This document shows positions 12,436 through 22,882 of a stretch of DNA of 64,000 nt, piece after piece. Made by a program: the position numbers and the translations under genes. Below the pieces are notes generated by a model. That model saw only the letters and a list, made by a program, of their open reading frames with translations. It did not search any database and had not been told where the DNA came from. The DNA lies in the NCBI GenBank assembly GCA_900073065.1, contig FJOG01000037.1:230184-294183 (forward strand), read 5' to 3'. The first letter of the stretch is position 1, and the number at the start of each line of letters is the position of its first letter. This DNA comes from Phialocephala subalpina (Eukaryota; Ascomycota; Leotiomycetes; Helotiales; Mollisiaceae).

Positions 12436-13044
12436 TGTCAATTAAGGACTCGTAATTAGTAGCAATAGTCTCAATGCGGTAAAGAAATTGTAGTATATTG
12501 GCATGAAGCCGCATCATTACTTACGCATCGTCTTACTAGGCGGTTTGGCCTAATTCCGATGTGCCAGCGAGAGCACTATATCAAGCAGACATTTCCANNN
12601 NNNNNNNNNNNNNNNNNNNNNNNNNNNNNNNNNNNNNNNNNNNNNNNNNNNNNNNNNNNNNNNNNNNNNNNNNNNNNNNNNNNNNNNNNNNNNNNNNNNN
12701 NNNNNNNNNNNNNNNNNNNNNNNNNNNNNNNNNNNNNNNNNNNNNNNNNNNNNNNNNNNNNNNNNNNNNNNNNNNNNNNNNNNNNNNNNNNNNNNNNNNN
12801 NNNNNNNNNNNNNNNNNNNNNNNNNNNNNNNNNNNNNNNNNNNNNNNNNNNNNNNNNNNNNNNNNNNNNNNNNNNNNNNNNNNNNNNNNNNNNNNNNNNN
12901 NNNNNNNNNNNNNNNNNNNNNNNNNNNNNNNNNNNNNNNNNNNNNNNNNNNNNNNNNNNNNNNNNNNNNNNNNNNNNCTTAGCTAGACAGACAGATTTGA
13001 CATCAATACCATACATTTTGCCCTGACTACTTCCGCAACTGATA
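12436..13044 (+). repeat. 3' LTR of the copia element, containing an assembly gap
   Basis: The flanks of the gap, 12436-12597 (162 bp) and 12978-13044 (67 bp), sum to exactly 229 bp. They match the 5' LTR end to end with no missing base. The Ns therefore add nothing to the LTR. Confidence 0.9.
12598..12977. other. Assembly gap (380 N)
   Basis: Run of N inside the 3' LTR. The 5' LTR has no sequence between the bases that flank the gap here, so the true gap length is probably zero. Any protein read through it is meaningless. Confidence 0.95.
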
Positions 13045-13049
13045 TGACT
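13045..13049. repeat. Target-site duplication TGACT, right copy
   Basis: Exact repeat of 6657-6661. It belongs to the coding sequence of the interrupted minus-strand gene. Confidence 0.9.
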
Positions 13050-14063
13050 TGTAGTCCATCGTCACATATCCAAACAACGTCCTCTTCAACTTCAACCATT
13101 CCTGGAAACCATTCAATGCATTCGCTGCCTTCCTTACGTTCTTCGATTTTATGGCGCCATGGATTGCTATTTGGCATGCCTTGGCCATGGACTCTCGCAC
13201 CTCCGTCTGCTTCTTTGGCTTCTCCTCAGGACGCAGAAAGGTCCATATGAGCCCCACGCCAGCAGAGGCAACGAGACCGTACGGACCACCGGCGAAAAGC
13301 ACAGTTTCTAGTGCCAGCGCAATTTTATCCACGATAGGTGCGACTTCTTCGGGCCATATCTTCTCGGGCGGCCATTCGTTGTGAGGTGCTGGTGGCGGGT
13401 CGTTGTGTGAGTATAGATCATTGATATACTATAGGAACAGTTAATTACTGCCTTCACTTGTTGATTTCCGGGTGGGTGCTTGCCTTATCCTTGAAGTCAT
13501 TCTCAACTGCCGTGCGCAGCTGCTGCTCTTTGAGCTCCCACAATCGTGAAAGGGCACGGCCGTAGCTGCCATATCGAAACTTGGTAGTAAAGTTCGATGA
13601 TGCCGCGATGCCTCGAAACCTCTCAATTTTTCGGGGATCGAATGATTACATGATAATGCAGAGCACGAACAGGACTGGCTTTTCGAGGCCTAGAACTTCC
13701 CGTTCGGGAGATTCACCTCGTAGCCGCAACCGCTCTCGGCAACCTTCACCTATCCTGGACATCCTACATATGAAATATATACCCGTACACACAAAGGCTG
13801 GGCTAGATCTATAAACTATGCATAAGAGCGGAGGCTGCTCCCCTTCGAACGGTGAATAAAGAACGAAGTCAATACTGTATCTTTGGAGACCCATCATCTC
13901 CCCAATACGCAGAGAGCACTCATTGACACCGCTGAGCTACCTGTATTCGATCCAAAAGCTCCTGATCCAGGAAAGGCGTCCCATACAGCAAGTGGGAATC
14001 AGGAATTCATCAATATGGAACTGGAGAAGAATAAGCCAAAGTTGGATCCGAAGCCAGTAGAGG

Positions 14064-14898
14064 GTGGTGATTCAAGTCATCCCGAGGAGCCAGTACGTCA
14101 TGAAGGAGATGAGTGCTATTTTTGAGAATTTCTTCTCTGTACTTCCAACTACCGCCGAGTATTCTGACTGTGCTGAGCGCTGGACAGACCTTCATCTGGA
14201 CAACTCAGATGTCACTGTGCATCGGGAGCCGCTAGGTATCGACTCTTTCAACAAAATGCTCCTGGTTAAATATGTTGGATCGAAAGGGAACGTCATGGGA
14301 ATAGAGGCCAAGGAGCTTTCTCGCTTCATATCTGATACCACAGGAAATGACTAAATGATTATTGATCTTCGTCCAGTGGCAGATGATGCCAGACAAATCC
14401 GTGGAGCCAATCATCTACCACTTGCCGAGACCCCGACGGGCATCCACACGTCATACCTGCAGGACCTGTTCACCAGTTCAGCGAAACCCGAGGACCGGCA
14501 GAGAGTAATGAAGTGAGAAGCCTCATCATGCCAATTCGACCATAAAGTTACTGTGCAAAGCAATCGGAACAAATTGATGCCAAACAAAAGTTTGCCTCTC
14601 CAGGAGTCGCTCCAGAAGAAATACGTGTTCTTTCACTGCAGACAGAGCACAAATCGCATTCCGTTCGTTGCCAGCGCATACTCTAAGTACATCACGCAGG
14701 CAGATCAACACATTATTATTATCGAAGGTGGCTTCGAAAAATATATCAAATCGAATGGTGCTCTACGTAAGTTGGATTAGCTTCAACGTCCTTCTTTTCT
14801 CTAACGAGCATTCAGTTGAACCTTACAATGGACAACCGCCACTCGTGAAGATGGGTCCAAATTCTATGCCCGTAATGCCAGGTCAGCCGGGACAGTAA
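14064..14898 (+). pseudogene. Rhodanese/Cdc25-type protein gene with an in-frame TAA
   Basis: Exon from a 5' end I cannot fix to 14512, intron 14513-14560 (GTGAGA..AAAG), exon 14561-14766, intron 14767-14815 (GTAAGT, CTAAC branch, CAG), exon 14816-14898. The first intron removes an apparent TGA. A rhodanese fold is shown by the opening strand MIIDLRP, by RGANHLPL, by the active-site loop FHCRQSTNRIP (the HC-X5-R signature of Cdc25 and Acr2 enzymes) and by IIIIEGGFEKY. A TAA at 14352-14354 sits directly before MIIDLRP in the same frame, so the gene is either truncated by a nonsense change or starts at the following ATG, which would cut off the usual upstream helix. The 13883-14125 frame may be a 5' exon. 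Confidence 0.6.
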
Positions 14899-15933
14899 TC
14901 TGCCAAGCGTTTATTACAAGAATATGACAAGTACATTTACAGTACTTGCGAATAAACACGCATATAACGTATATCAACATTCTCCCTTTAATGACATAGG
15001 GTTGCAGGGGTCGCAGGAGGTGGGGGATTATATTAAGGCGCTTGAGCAGGTTGCCAAGGAGAGTAGTTGAGGTGTCTTCGGTTGGAGGAAGGGATGTAGA
15101 CAGAAATCAAGAAGGGAGGTGTTGTGAGTAAGTAGCTGCTTTCTGGTTCGCGCTTCAACCTGCATACCAATCTATTCATCAATCTCTCAATCACTTTTCT
15201 TGCCAGCTTGAAAAATATGAGGGAAAGGAGATGCGAGCTAGCTTTTTCATCATGTAATTCAAGCAAAGGAGCCGAATTTGGACACTTTTATCTAAAATCT
15301 AACCTTAAGTTTTTTGCTAAAGTTTCTGTCCCCGGTCTTTGCCTTTGATACTCACATTGTCCCGCTCCCTAAATACTATATTTGAAATCACTTCATTAAT
15401 TGGCTAGCAGTCGCGCTTCAAAGACCCTGCCGTAGATCTTGATTGAGGACCTATGCGCTGGCGCAATTTATACGCCAGCGTCAGAGGGCCAATTCGGACC
15501 CCTCTGTCCCGCCAGCGCTTCCAATGCGTCGGCGTTCCTCACGCGTCAGCGCCTTAGCGCCCAATTCTAACACCTATCTCACGCCAGCACAGTTCAGACG
15601 GCAGCGCCTTGTGGATTACTACCCCCAGAACAAATTTTATCAGTGCTACCGTTTGCCGTAAAGGCTAGGCACCTGTGATTTACAGAAATGGCCTCCTCCA
15701 GCTTCGAATTTACTTCTTGGCTCCATTCGTTCACTCTTGATTTCGCGCGGCTCTTCATTGGACGAGGTTGCGCAAGGCGTTGCTCACCTCCGAAATCGCG
15801 GTGCTGTGGCACTGCTCAGCCTCATTTTCATCAATTTCAAAATTATGGAAGACTGCTCCTATCTTCCCAAGTGCTCATACTGCAGTCTAGGTTCTCACTC
15901 TATTGACACTGTCCAAGGCTCAAAGCAACCCAG
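14899..15933. other. Intergenic; GCCAGCG-rich patch, no clear gene
   Basis: No gene is supported. Around 15450-15600 the motif GCCAGCG or its variants recurs many times on either strand and happens to be open as an arginine-rich frame (15443-15661) with no recognised domain. An open stretch at 15688-15906 has no motif. The end of the interval holds the 5' leader of the HET gene. Confidence 0.45.
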
Positions 15934-17872
15934 ATGGCTCACAAGATCGGTCGAGGTATTAGGTATCGGCATCTACCACTCCGAAATCACGATTCAATCA
16001 GGCTTCTGCGGCTGTCACCAGGCCTTTCCTTCCACGGCAAAATTCATGTCAAGCTGTCGGAAGTGTCTCTTTCAAACCTACCAGCGTACGAAGCTCTTTC
16101 CTACGCCTGGGGTGCCGAAACGCCGGGGTCTACGGTATACTGCGACGGGAAGGAACTTTTGGTCACCGAAAATTGCGTTGATGCCCTTCGGCAGCTGCGG
16201 TACAAGTGGCACAGTCGTGTGTTGTGGATAGACTCTATTTGTATTGATCAAAACTCGCTGAATGAGCGCAATCATCAAGTACAACTTATGGGAGATGTCT
16301 ACTCTAAGGCCTCAAACGTTCTCATATGGCTGGGAGTCAGATGCTACTTCTCCGACTTTGCGTTCTCAATCTTAGTTGGGTTTTATCGATCCTTAACATC
16401 AAAATAGCAAAAACCTTTTCAAAAATATTAAATCAAAAAAAATATAAACAAACTACAAAATAAATTCATTAGCACAATTAAATAAAGAATAAACGCTCAC
16501 GTAAACAGGAACGGAGAAGCGAGCAAGAGTACTCCAAGGAAACGATTGGGGCCCGCTAGCTGTACTGGGTTCCATATGTGGAAGGCCGTGGTTCACGCGA
16601 AAGTGGACTGTACAGGAGTACGTCTTGAGCCGCAACGCATACTTTTTGTGTGGCGGCAAGACCATAGAGGCGTCCATCTTATTCGAAATGTTTGAATTTC
16701 TAATACTTTGGCGGATATTCCGCGGTGGTGAGCCTACGTACAATCAACCTCTTTTCCCGGGCTTCTCGGAATACTTGGTCAATTTCAGCAGACTCAAGAA
16801 GGGTATCGAAGAGTCCGACAGCAAATTGGATATATCCATCACCGCTTTCCTTGGATATGGAAGATTCCAGGTTGCTACAAATCCGAAAGATGCAGTCTAT
16901 GGTCTGTATGGGATTCTCCAAAAGGCCTCGAAAGTTATGCCACCACCAGACTACTCTAAGCCCGTGGAAACGGTGTTCATAGAAGCTGCTAAACTGGCAA
17001 TAATCCAAGATCATTCATTGAGAATTTTGTTGCAAACTTCTGAAAGTCAACAGGGGTCCTCGCTTCCCTCTTGGGTACCAGATTGGAGTACGCGAGGTAG
17101 CCAAGCATTTGAATTGTTGGAACTTAGTCCGTTTTGTGCCAGTGGAAATGCGATTACGAGATTCAAGTTCGTGGAAAACGGCAATATGTTAAGAGTGCAA
17201 GGCTGTTTTGTCGATACCATTACACGTTGTGCTGAATTGCACATCGAAACAGAGCCTGATTCATTCAAGGATAATGCTGCTTATCGAGAGTGGATAACCA
17301 TTGCAAATACCCTCCACAAATATCCCACGGGGGAGAGTCTAAGACGAGCTTTCTTTTCCACTATCTATCATCTTTGCAATGTTCATGATCATATGGAGTA
17401 TTCTAAGGACAGTTCAGAGTATGTTCTCTTGATGGGATTCGAGCTATGGCTCCAAGCTCATTGGCAGGGTATTACCACTGTAACAACCGCTGGAGCGCAA
17501 GTTCAGAATGAACAGCCCCAAGAGTTATTGTCCACAACCTGGGGGAAATCAAAGCTAGAAGAGTCCCTCGATGGAAGCGCTTTCCAGGAAATGGTTACCA
17601 ATCAGGATGCTTGCACGTTTAACGATTCTGCCAAAATCTACTGCAGGGAAACGGGCTTCTTTGTAACTACTGCGGGGTATATGGGCAAGGGACTAATAGA
17701 AGCCAAAGAAGGTGACTTGGTGGCTCTTATCGCTGGGGTCGAGACTCCTATGGTTCTTCGCAAGGAAGGGGAGTATTACAGATCGAAAGGTCCTTGCCAT
17801 GTACACGGACTCATGCTAGGAGAGAAATGGCTAGAGGATGAGAACAATCTAGTTGATATTCTTTTAAGATAA
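15934..17872 (+). CDS. HET-domain protein (heterokaryon incompatibility), possibly interrupted
   Basis: HET domains act in fungal non-self recognition and trigger cell death when incompatible strains fuse. The HET signature is complete: YEALSYAWG near residue 50, RVLWIDSICIDQ near 95 with ERNHQVQLMGDVY and VLIWLG, and the later block RPWFTRKWTVQEYV. The C-terminal half shows the usual NPKDAVYGLYGIL, LPSWVPDWS and a final GDLVALIAG..PMVLR..GEYY core. The first part is open 15934-16407 and the second reads in another frame to 17872 from about 16509. Between them lie roughly 120 bases of A-rich sequence. It could be an intron, since ACAG ends at 16508, but no good donor is visible, so the gene may instead be broken. 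Start ATG 15934 gives the typical YRHLPL opening. Confidence 0.75.
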
Positions 17873-18985
17873 GAAGGTTAAAGAACTGTGCAAGGTGCAG
17901 TAGTGGCAAGTGACAGAGGTCAAATAGGCACCTGTCTTAGACTTGGATTTCTTCAAAAGAGGTTTCGACGTAGGACCAGGGACCCGGTAGGCATGTCTGC
18001 GAAATATTTGAGGTTTAGATAATTATGTATTCATAGCTGACTCGTTCATAACAGGGGAAAGGAAGTGAAGCACGTGAATGTCCCCGGAGCAGCCAACACG
18101 AACCCCTGTCACTAACAACATCTCTGTGAAGTGGCACCCGGCCTCGAATTACAATACACAATATGATCTGAGTATTGTAGTCTCGACGGTCTTTGGTGCA
18201 AGACGACCATCAGAGACTTCAGAGCCCACGCCCTTGCCCCCGAGCCCCTCTAGATACCTCTCCGCCTCCTCTTCATCGCACACCGCCAAACGGTCCGCTA
18301 CAAATAGATGCCATGACCCTCGGTGTAGCAATTTGCCTCCCTTCAAGCACTTTTCCTCCCCAAGGACATGCGGAGTCTCGACCATTAGCGTCTACTTTGA
18401 TGTTGGAAGAGTAGCATTTGAGCTCACGACTGCCGGCGAAGTCAGAAGACAGGTGCAAGCGGAGCTAATTCTGCTCGGTGGGACCGTAGCCAGATACGGA
18501 GGCACAGAAACCACACTGCCAGATGACGTCGCTGAAGTTGTCGGCGCACAAGGACCCTAGATCCGTCAGTCTAACGTCTGACACCTTTCTGAGGTTGTGC
18601 CCTTACAGGAAGGTAATTCGAGCAAGTGTCATCATAAAAGGAGAACCCAACTCCTGAAACCGCCTGAACATTCCCAGATACCGGAACGCTGTAGAGATTG
18701 CAGGCTCGAAGTCCGCTCAATTGGATCTGGAACGAGTGGCAGTTCTAATCCGCCAGACATGAGAGGTGGCAATCAGTTGGCGATGTGTGCAGAATCTGAA
18801 AGATGAGATGCGATTCGTACCCATATCCTTCGAGACCACATGATGCTGGAGTGTGTGGAAAGATATTCCCACAAACAGTCGCTGTGTCTGCGTTCGAGGG
18901 TGCTGCAGGTGCTGTCGCTTGAGAGATGTTTGAGGGAGAACTTGATATGCTTGCTTGTATGTAAGCGGAGCAGAAGGAGCTTGCT
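17873..18985. other. Intergenic with an uncertain open frame
   Basis: A 160-codon plus-strand frame (18078-18560) and an overlapping minus-strand frame (18149-18385) are both open, neither with a known motif, splice pattern or signal peptide. I do not call either. The rest shows nothing recognisable. Confidence 0.4.
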
Positions 18986-19250
18986 CTAATATTCCGGGAC
19001 CTGAAGTGTTAGCTGGGGAAGGCAACAAAAGTTGGAGTCGTACGGATTCTTGAGAGTTCGAAGGATAGCATCTGCAGTACAGGCTTGATAGCAATGAGTC
19101 CATGATACATTCTGTAGATACGATGATGGGCTCACCCAGAGGTTTGGGGGGTGGTGGTGAACCAGGAAAAACACCATTCAGTGGAACTGGAGGTGTTGTG
19201 CAAGAAACCGACCAGGTCAAGACAGCAATGCAAAAGACCGAAAATTTCAT
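18986..19250 (-). CDS. Candidate small secreted protein (about 73 aa)
   Basis: Minus-strand exon 19250-19044 (69 codons) opens with a convincing signal peptide (MKFSVFCIAVLTWSVSC) followed by a proline-rich stretch and three cysteines (TEC, YCRC). A 43-nt intron (GTACGA donor, GCTAAC branch, TTCAG acceptor, 19043-19001) would lead to a four-codon last exon, VPEY and TAG at 18988-18986. Without splicing the frame continues to 18717 with no motif. The intron is at the lower size limit for fungi, so the C-terminus is uncertain. Not recognised as a named family; small size and signal peptide fit a secreted effector-like or wall protein. Confidence 0.45.
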
Positions 19251-20678
19251 CGTAGGAACAGCTGAGAGCAATGTTTGCAGTGTCTAACAATATTCAATAG
19301 AAGCAAGCATGGCAGGGGCTGGACCCCTCAGCCGGCTTCATATCTTTACTCAGTCTTAAGAACATCTGCAGCCAACGCTCTGCGATATGCGTGCAATCTA
19401 TTGTAGAGTGATGCGTAGCTCACAACTGGTAGACGGCTCTCGCTATGACGTCCACCTGCAAGTGCCCTGAGTCTAGAGGGTTTTGAAATGGTGAATTCCA
19501 ATCGATAGTCTGGTACTCCATGAATGATATTCCTGGATCAGTAACACGGAATGTAGGTCGTACTCTGCAAAGGAAATTTCCGTTGGTAACACAAAATAAA
19601 CACATCTGAGTACAAGAAGCAGTGAAATCATATGCACCCATTCAATAATAAAGCAAGATCAGACGAAAGTCGACACCAGTGGCACCAACGATATGAACGG
19701 GGTTCTAAGATACCGGGAAAGCTTGAAGAGGAGAGAGGGGTACAACGCTTTACGAAGCCAGGCTAAAGAGGAATTGGATTGGGGAAGGGGTTGCTTGACT
19801 CCAAGTTTGCGTACTCAAACTTCGAAGGCAGAAAGTATATTCTTGATGGTGGACTGCGAAAGAGGAGAGGAAATAAAAGGGAAGCGGAGAAGTCCCTAAA
19901 TCTACCTAGCCCAGGCCAGGTAGCCCAACCCCGCCAAAACTCCCGGTGGCGCTAGAAAGTATCGCCGAGAATTGAACGGCACCCTGAACAACCGCACCAA
20001 ATCCACGACCACAACTCCCTACCCCGCCTTTGCGACAATTGACAGCTCGGTCCGTTCTCCGGATACAGTCTTTGACGTCTCGAAACCCTGGAATTCCCGC
20101 AGCATCTGCGTCGATCATCCTCGTCCGCTGGGACACTGCGAAGTCTCGAGTACTCCGCCGATACAGCTTCAGTCCCGTCCTAATCCATCCTCTGCAGCAC
20201 ATAGGGCTGCGCAACCGGGGCAAACATACCTCGTGTGACGTGCCACGGTGCGCCATTCCAATCATTTTCGTACCACGGGAGTTATTCAGAAGGGACAAAA
20301 GCTTGCCGCAGAGGCGAGGGGCTCTGTACCGCTTCACTGTCGAGGCAATATATGCACCCCGTCTTCTCCCGCCTTCCACTGGACGCCACGCCACCTGCAT
20401 ACATTAACTCATAAGCTCGGTGCTTCTCGCGGTCCCAGCTTGCCAACAGGGTTGCGCGGTTCTCCAAGAGGGTGGGAGTGAAGCCTGGCCCTGCGAAACC
20501 TGCAGGAAAGCGGCAGCTTACGGGACTCAATACATTCATACCACCATTGAACAACCAGGACAGATCTCGAGATTACCTTCTCCCCGACAAGCTGACACTC
20601 TCGAAAGCGACGTTTTTCTGCGAAGACCATCTGCGAGCAGCTTCTGATGATCACGGCATACACGACACGGCTATCAAC
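19251..20678. other. Intergenic region before ric8
   Basis: Several overlapping frames of 60-165 codons occur on both strands between 19.9 and 20.6 kb with no motif and no coherent exon structure. The stretch next to 20679 should carry the ric8 promoter and leader. Confidence 0.4.
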
Positions 20679-22342
20679 ATGTCTATCTCAAGCGCAAGAA
20701 CATCCTCTTCGTCCACAGAGTTGACTGGAGCAGGTACGCAGAGGTTACACGAGTTGAAATCCATGCTGATCAGCTGGCAGCAAAATTGGAGGATGTGACC
20801 AAGTTGATGGACAAGCTGGCATCGGACCTACAACATATCAACCTCCTTCCACATCGTAAGCTATCCCCATAGCTCGCGTGGTCAGTCGTTGACATGGACA
20901 GAACGAGATGCATTGCTGCAACAAGTCAAGGTGTATGGTCGCAGCCCCGCCAATTCGGACCCAATCTTCACCAAAGAGGTAGGTCGTATGTTCCCACCAT
21001 GCAGGGCAGCCGTTGACTAGCACAGGGAATTGAGACATTGACCCGGCATGCATTCAACAGCCCCTCCTTAACGACATCACGAAATGCTCTACGATGTTTG
21101 GCGAACGCGCTCCTCCTGAAAGAGAACACAAGGCAGATATTTGTCGACTTGGGATACGAGCAGAAGGCGTGCAATAAGTTGAAGAACGATAGCAGAGACG
21201 ATGAATTCCTGGTTTCGCGAATAATCTTCCTCACGACTTACGGCACGAAAATCGATATCCAGAAGCTCATTGATCAATACCATCTGGCGGATATCATATG
21301 TGTGAACATTAGTAGACATGCAAGGCAGTTCGTCACCAAGCAGAAGAAGGTCAGGGAGTTGGACCCGATGGAGGACATGGCTTTGATCGAGACGTTGAAG
21401 CTCATGTTCAACCTCACACACTTCTGTCCGCAGCGAGTTCCAGCCTTCTCTTCCGCCCTCCCGCATCTCATTATAATCATCACCAAGCGCGCGATATCGA
21501 GTAGCAAACCTCTCGACCCTCCAATCGGCCCGCTCGTTAACTCGTTATTAAACATCGACCTCGAGAACAAAGACAACAAGGCGACCCTGTTTCCCAAAGC
21601 GGCACCGTATATCCTGGTGGATCGTCTGATTGAGATATTGGACAAGAGTATAAGGGCATACCAAGACGAAGAGTTAGAGTCGAATGTTTCGCCCCTCCTC
21701 GCATTATTACGAAAGGTTTACGAGATTGCGCCGACGGAGGTTCAATTACACACCCAGCAGGCACTTCTGCCATCAGAGGAGGACCGAAAGCAGATATTAG
21801 GAAGAGGAACAACACTACCGTCACGACTCCTCAAACTCTCAAGCAATCCTACCACACCACAAGTTCGAGAGTCGATATCTTCTCTTCTGTTCGAGCTGTC
21901 GGGCAAGGATGCGAAGAACTTTGTGCAGAATGTTGGGTACGGATTCGCGTCCGGTTTCTTGTTCCAACACAATGTCCCAGTGCCGGAGAATGCTTTGGAA
22001 GCGTGGAGCACAAGTGATGGAGCAAGCAGCCATACCAGAGCCAGCCAGGATTCGAGGCAAGAGTCAGCAGGCAAGATTAACCCTGTTACAGGCCAATTCT
22101 TGGAAAATGAGGAAACGGTAGAAATGCCAGAGATGACAGAAGAGGAGAAGGAGAGAGAGGCGGAGAAATTGTTTGTCTTATTTGAGAGGTATGCTATGAC
22201 ATTTCCTAGGTTGTCGCCGCGCCATGCTAATAGTGCTACCAGACTCAAGAAGACTGGTGTGATGAACGTGAAGAATCCAGTCGAGACCGCATATAACGAA
22301 GGTCGCTTCCTCGAGCTCGATGATGATGCAGAATCCGAATGA
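20679..22342 (+). CDS. ric8: Ric8/synembryn: G-alpha chaperone and guanine nucleotide exchange factor
   Basis: Ric8 folds and activates heterotrimeric G-protein alpha subunits in the cytosol and in fungi supports growth and asexual development. Exons are 20679-20733, 20781-20855, 20902-20978 and 21026-22342 (507 aa), with introns of 46-47 nt and consistent phases. The short first exon is supported because splicing at GGCAG 20780 yields the conserved AKLEDVTKLMDKLASDL. Family blocks follow: LKVYGR-like VKVYGRSPANSDPIFTKEG, IETLTRHAFNS, ALRCLANALLLKENTRQIF, and further armadillo-like helices with the acidic C-terminal region EMTEEEKEREAEKLF..FERY and NPVETAYNEGRFLELDDD. Length is typical. Likely single-copy and intact; a useful anchor for synteny. 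Confidence 0.93.
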
Positions 22343-22882
22343 TGCATCAACTCCGGTACATATGGCGTGGGGACTTGATTTATGGGGCAATTGTGGGTTC
22401 AGGTATGTTCTGGCATCATGCGCATTGGTGGAGGCGTCGTTCAAGGAGTTCGCATATTGGAAAATGGAGTACTTGATATCCAGAGCAGGCTTGTACATCA
22501 TGGAAGCTTTCGAAGTACCTCTTTCTTTCACTACCTCAGATTATGCTTTCATACCTCAATTTCCTGCTATTTGAAATTCTACTTCTTGCAAGTGCAATAT
22601 CAAGCTCAGTGGCATTTGACTGTTATGTCAATGGGAGAGTTCCCTTCCCGGACACGAACTTTTGAAGAAGTACAAATTGCTCGCATATAACAGACATTAC
22701 CTCTCCGCCCATCCTATCGCCCTTTCCGCCATCCCTCCGCAAACACCACGGACCGAGCTCCTCTCATATGCTGAAGTCCAACAAGAATCACAAACGCGCA
22801 AACACGTTTCCTCCCTCCCCTTGCATGGTTGCCAATCTCAAATATCACCGTATCTCCTGCCTCTTCTCTTCTCCCCTCCCGC
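22343..22882. other. Intergenic between convergent genes
   Basis: Holds the 3' ends of ric8 (plus) and of the cysteine-rich protein gene (minus). Small open frames on both strands show no motif. Confidence 0.5.

Larger units (their letters stand above)
6662..13044 (+). mobile_element. Ty1/copia LTR retrotransposon, RIP-decayed, full length
   Basis: Complete element with 229-bp LTRs (the 3' one interrupted by a gap of Ns). The LTR ends form inverted repeats, TGTCAGTTG and CAACTGATA. It is flanked by TGACT duplications and reads on the plus strand. The domain order gag, protease, integrase, reverse transcriptase, RNase H is that of copia. Translation gives recognisable family motifs broken by many TAA and TAG codons. 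CpA and TpG are depleted relative to TpA, as expected from RIP. The element is dead for protein production. It lies antisense within an exon of the minus-strand host gene. Confidence 0.93.
5614..13645 (-). pseudogene. Host gene split by a copia insertion; family not recognised
   Basis: Minus-strand gene. Fragments: a 5' exon open from 13645 to about 13484 (start codon not found); a possible GC..AG intron 13483-13429; an exon from 13428 to the insertion at 13045. Beyond the element the exon resumes at 6661, reaches a GTAACT donor at 6650, then an intron 6650-6571, then an exon 6570-5614. With the transposon and one TGACT copy removed, the phase is 0 across the junction and the intron. The upstream part contains a glycine-rich hydrophobic segment (FAGGPYGLVASAGVG) and the downstream part is helical. 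A TAG at 5866-5868 interrupts an otherwise continuous frame and fits a CAG-to-TAG change. The layout recalls N-terminal regions of fungal STAND-like proteins, but I cannot assign a family. Confidence 0.75.

Noticed and set aside
12559..13026. Open frames of about 140-155 codons on both strands
   Set aside because: They consist almost wholly of N; artefacts of the assembly gap.
14514..14516. TGA as a second nonsense lesion in the rhodanese gene
   Set aside because: It falls inside a 48-nt intron (14513-14560, GTGAGA..AAAG) whose removal keeps the frame.
18078..18560. 160-codon plus-strand frame
   Set aside because: An overlapping minus-strand frame is also open; no motif, signal peptide or splice structure on either strand.
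19906..20663. Overlapping frames of 70-165 codons on both strands upstream of ric8
   Set aside because: No motif, frames conflict and there is no consistent exon model. Probably GC-rich noncoding sequence.
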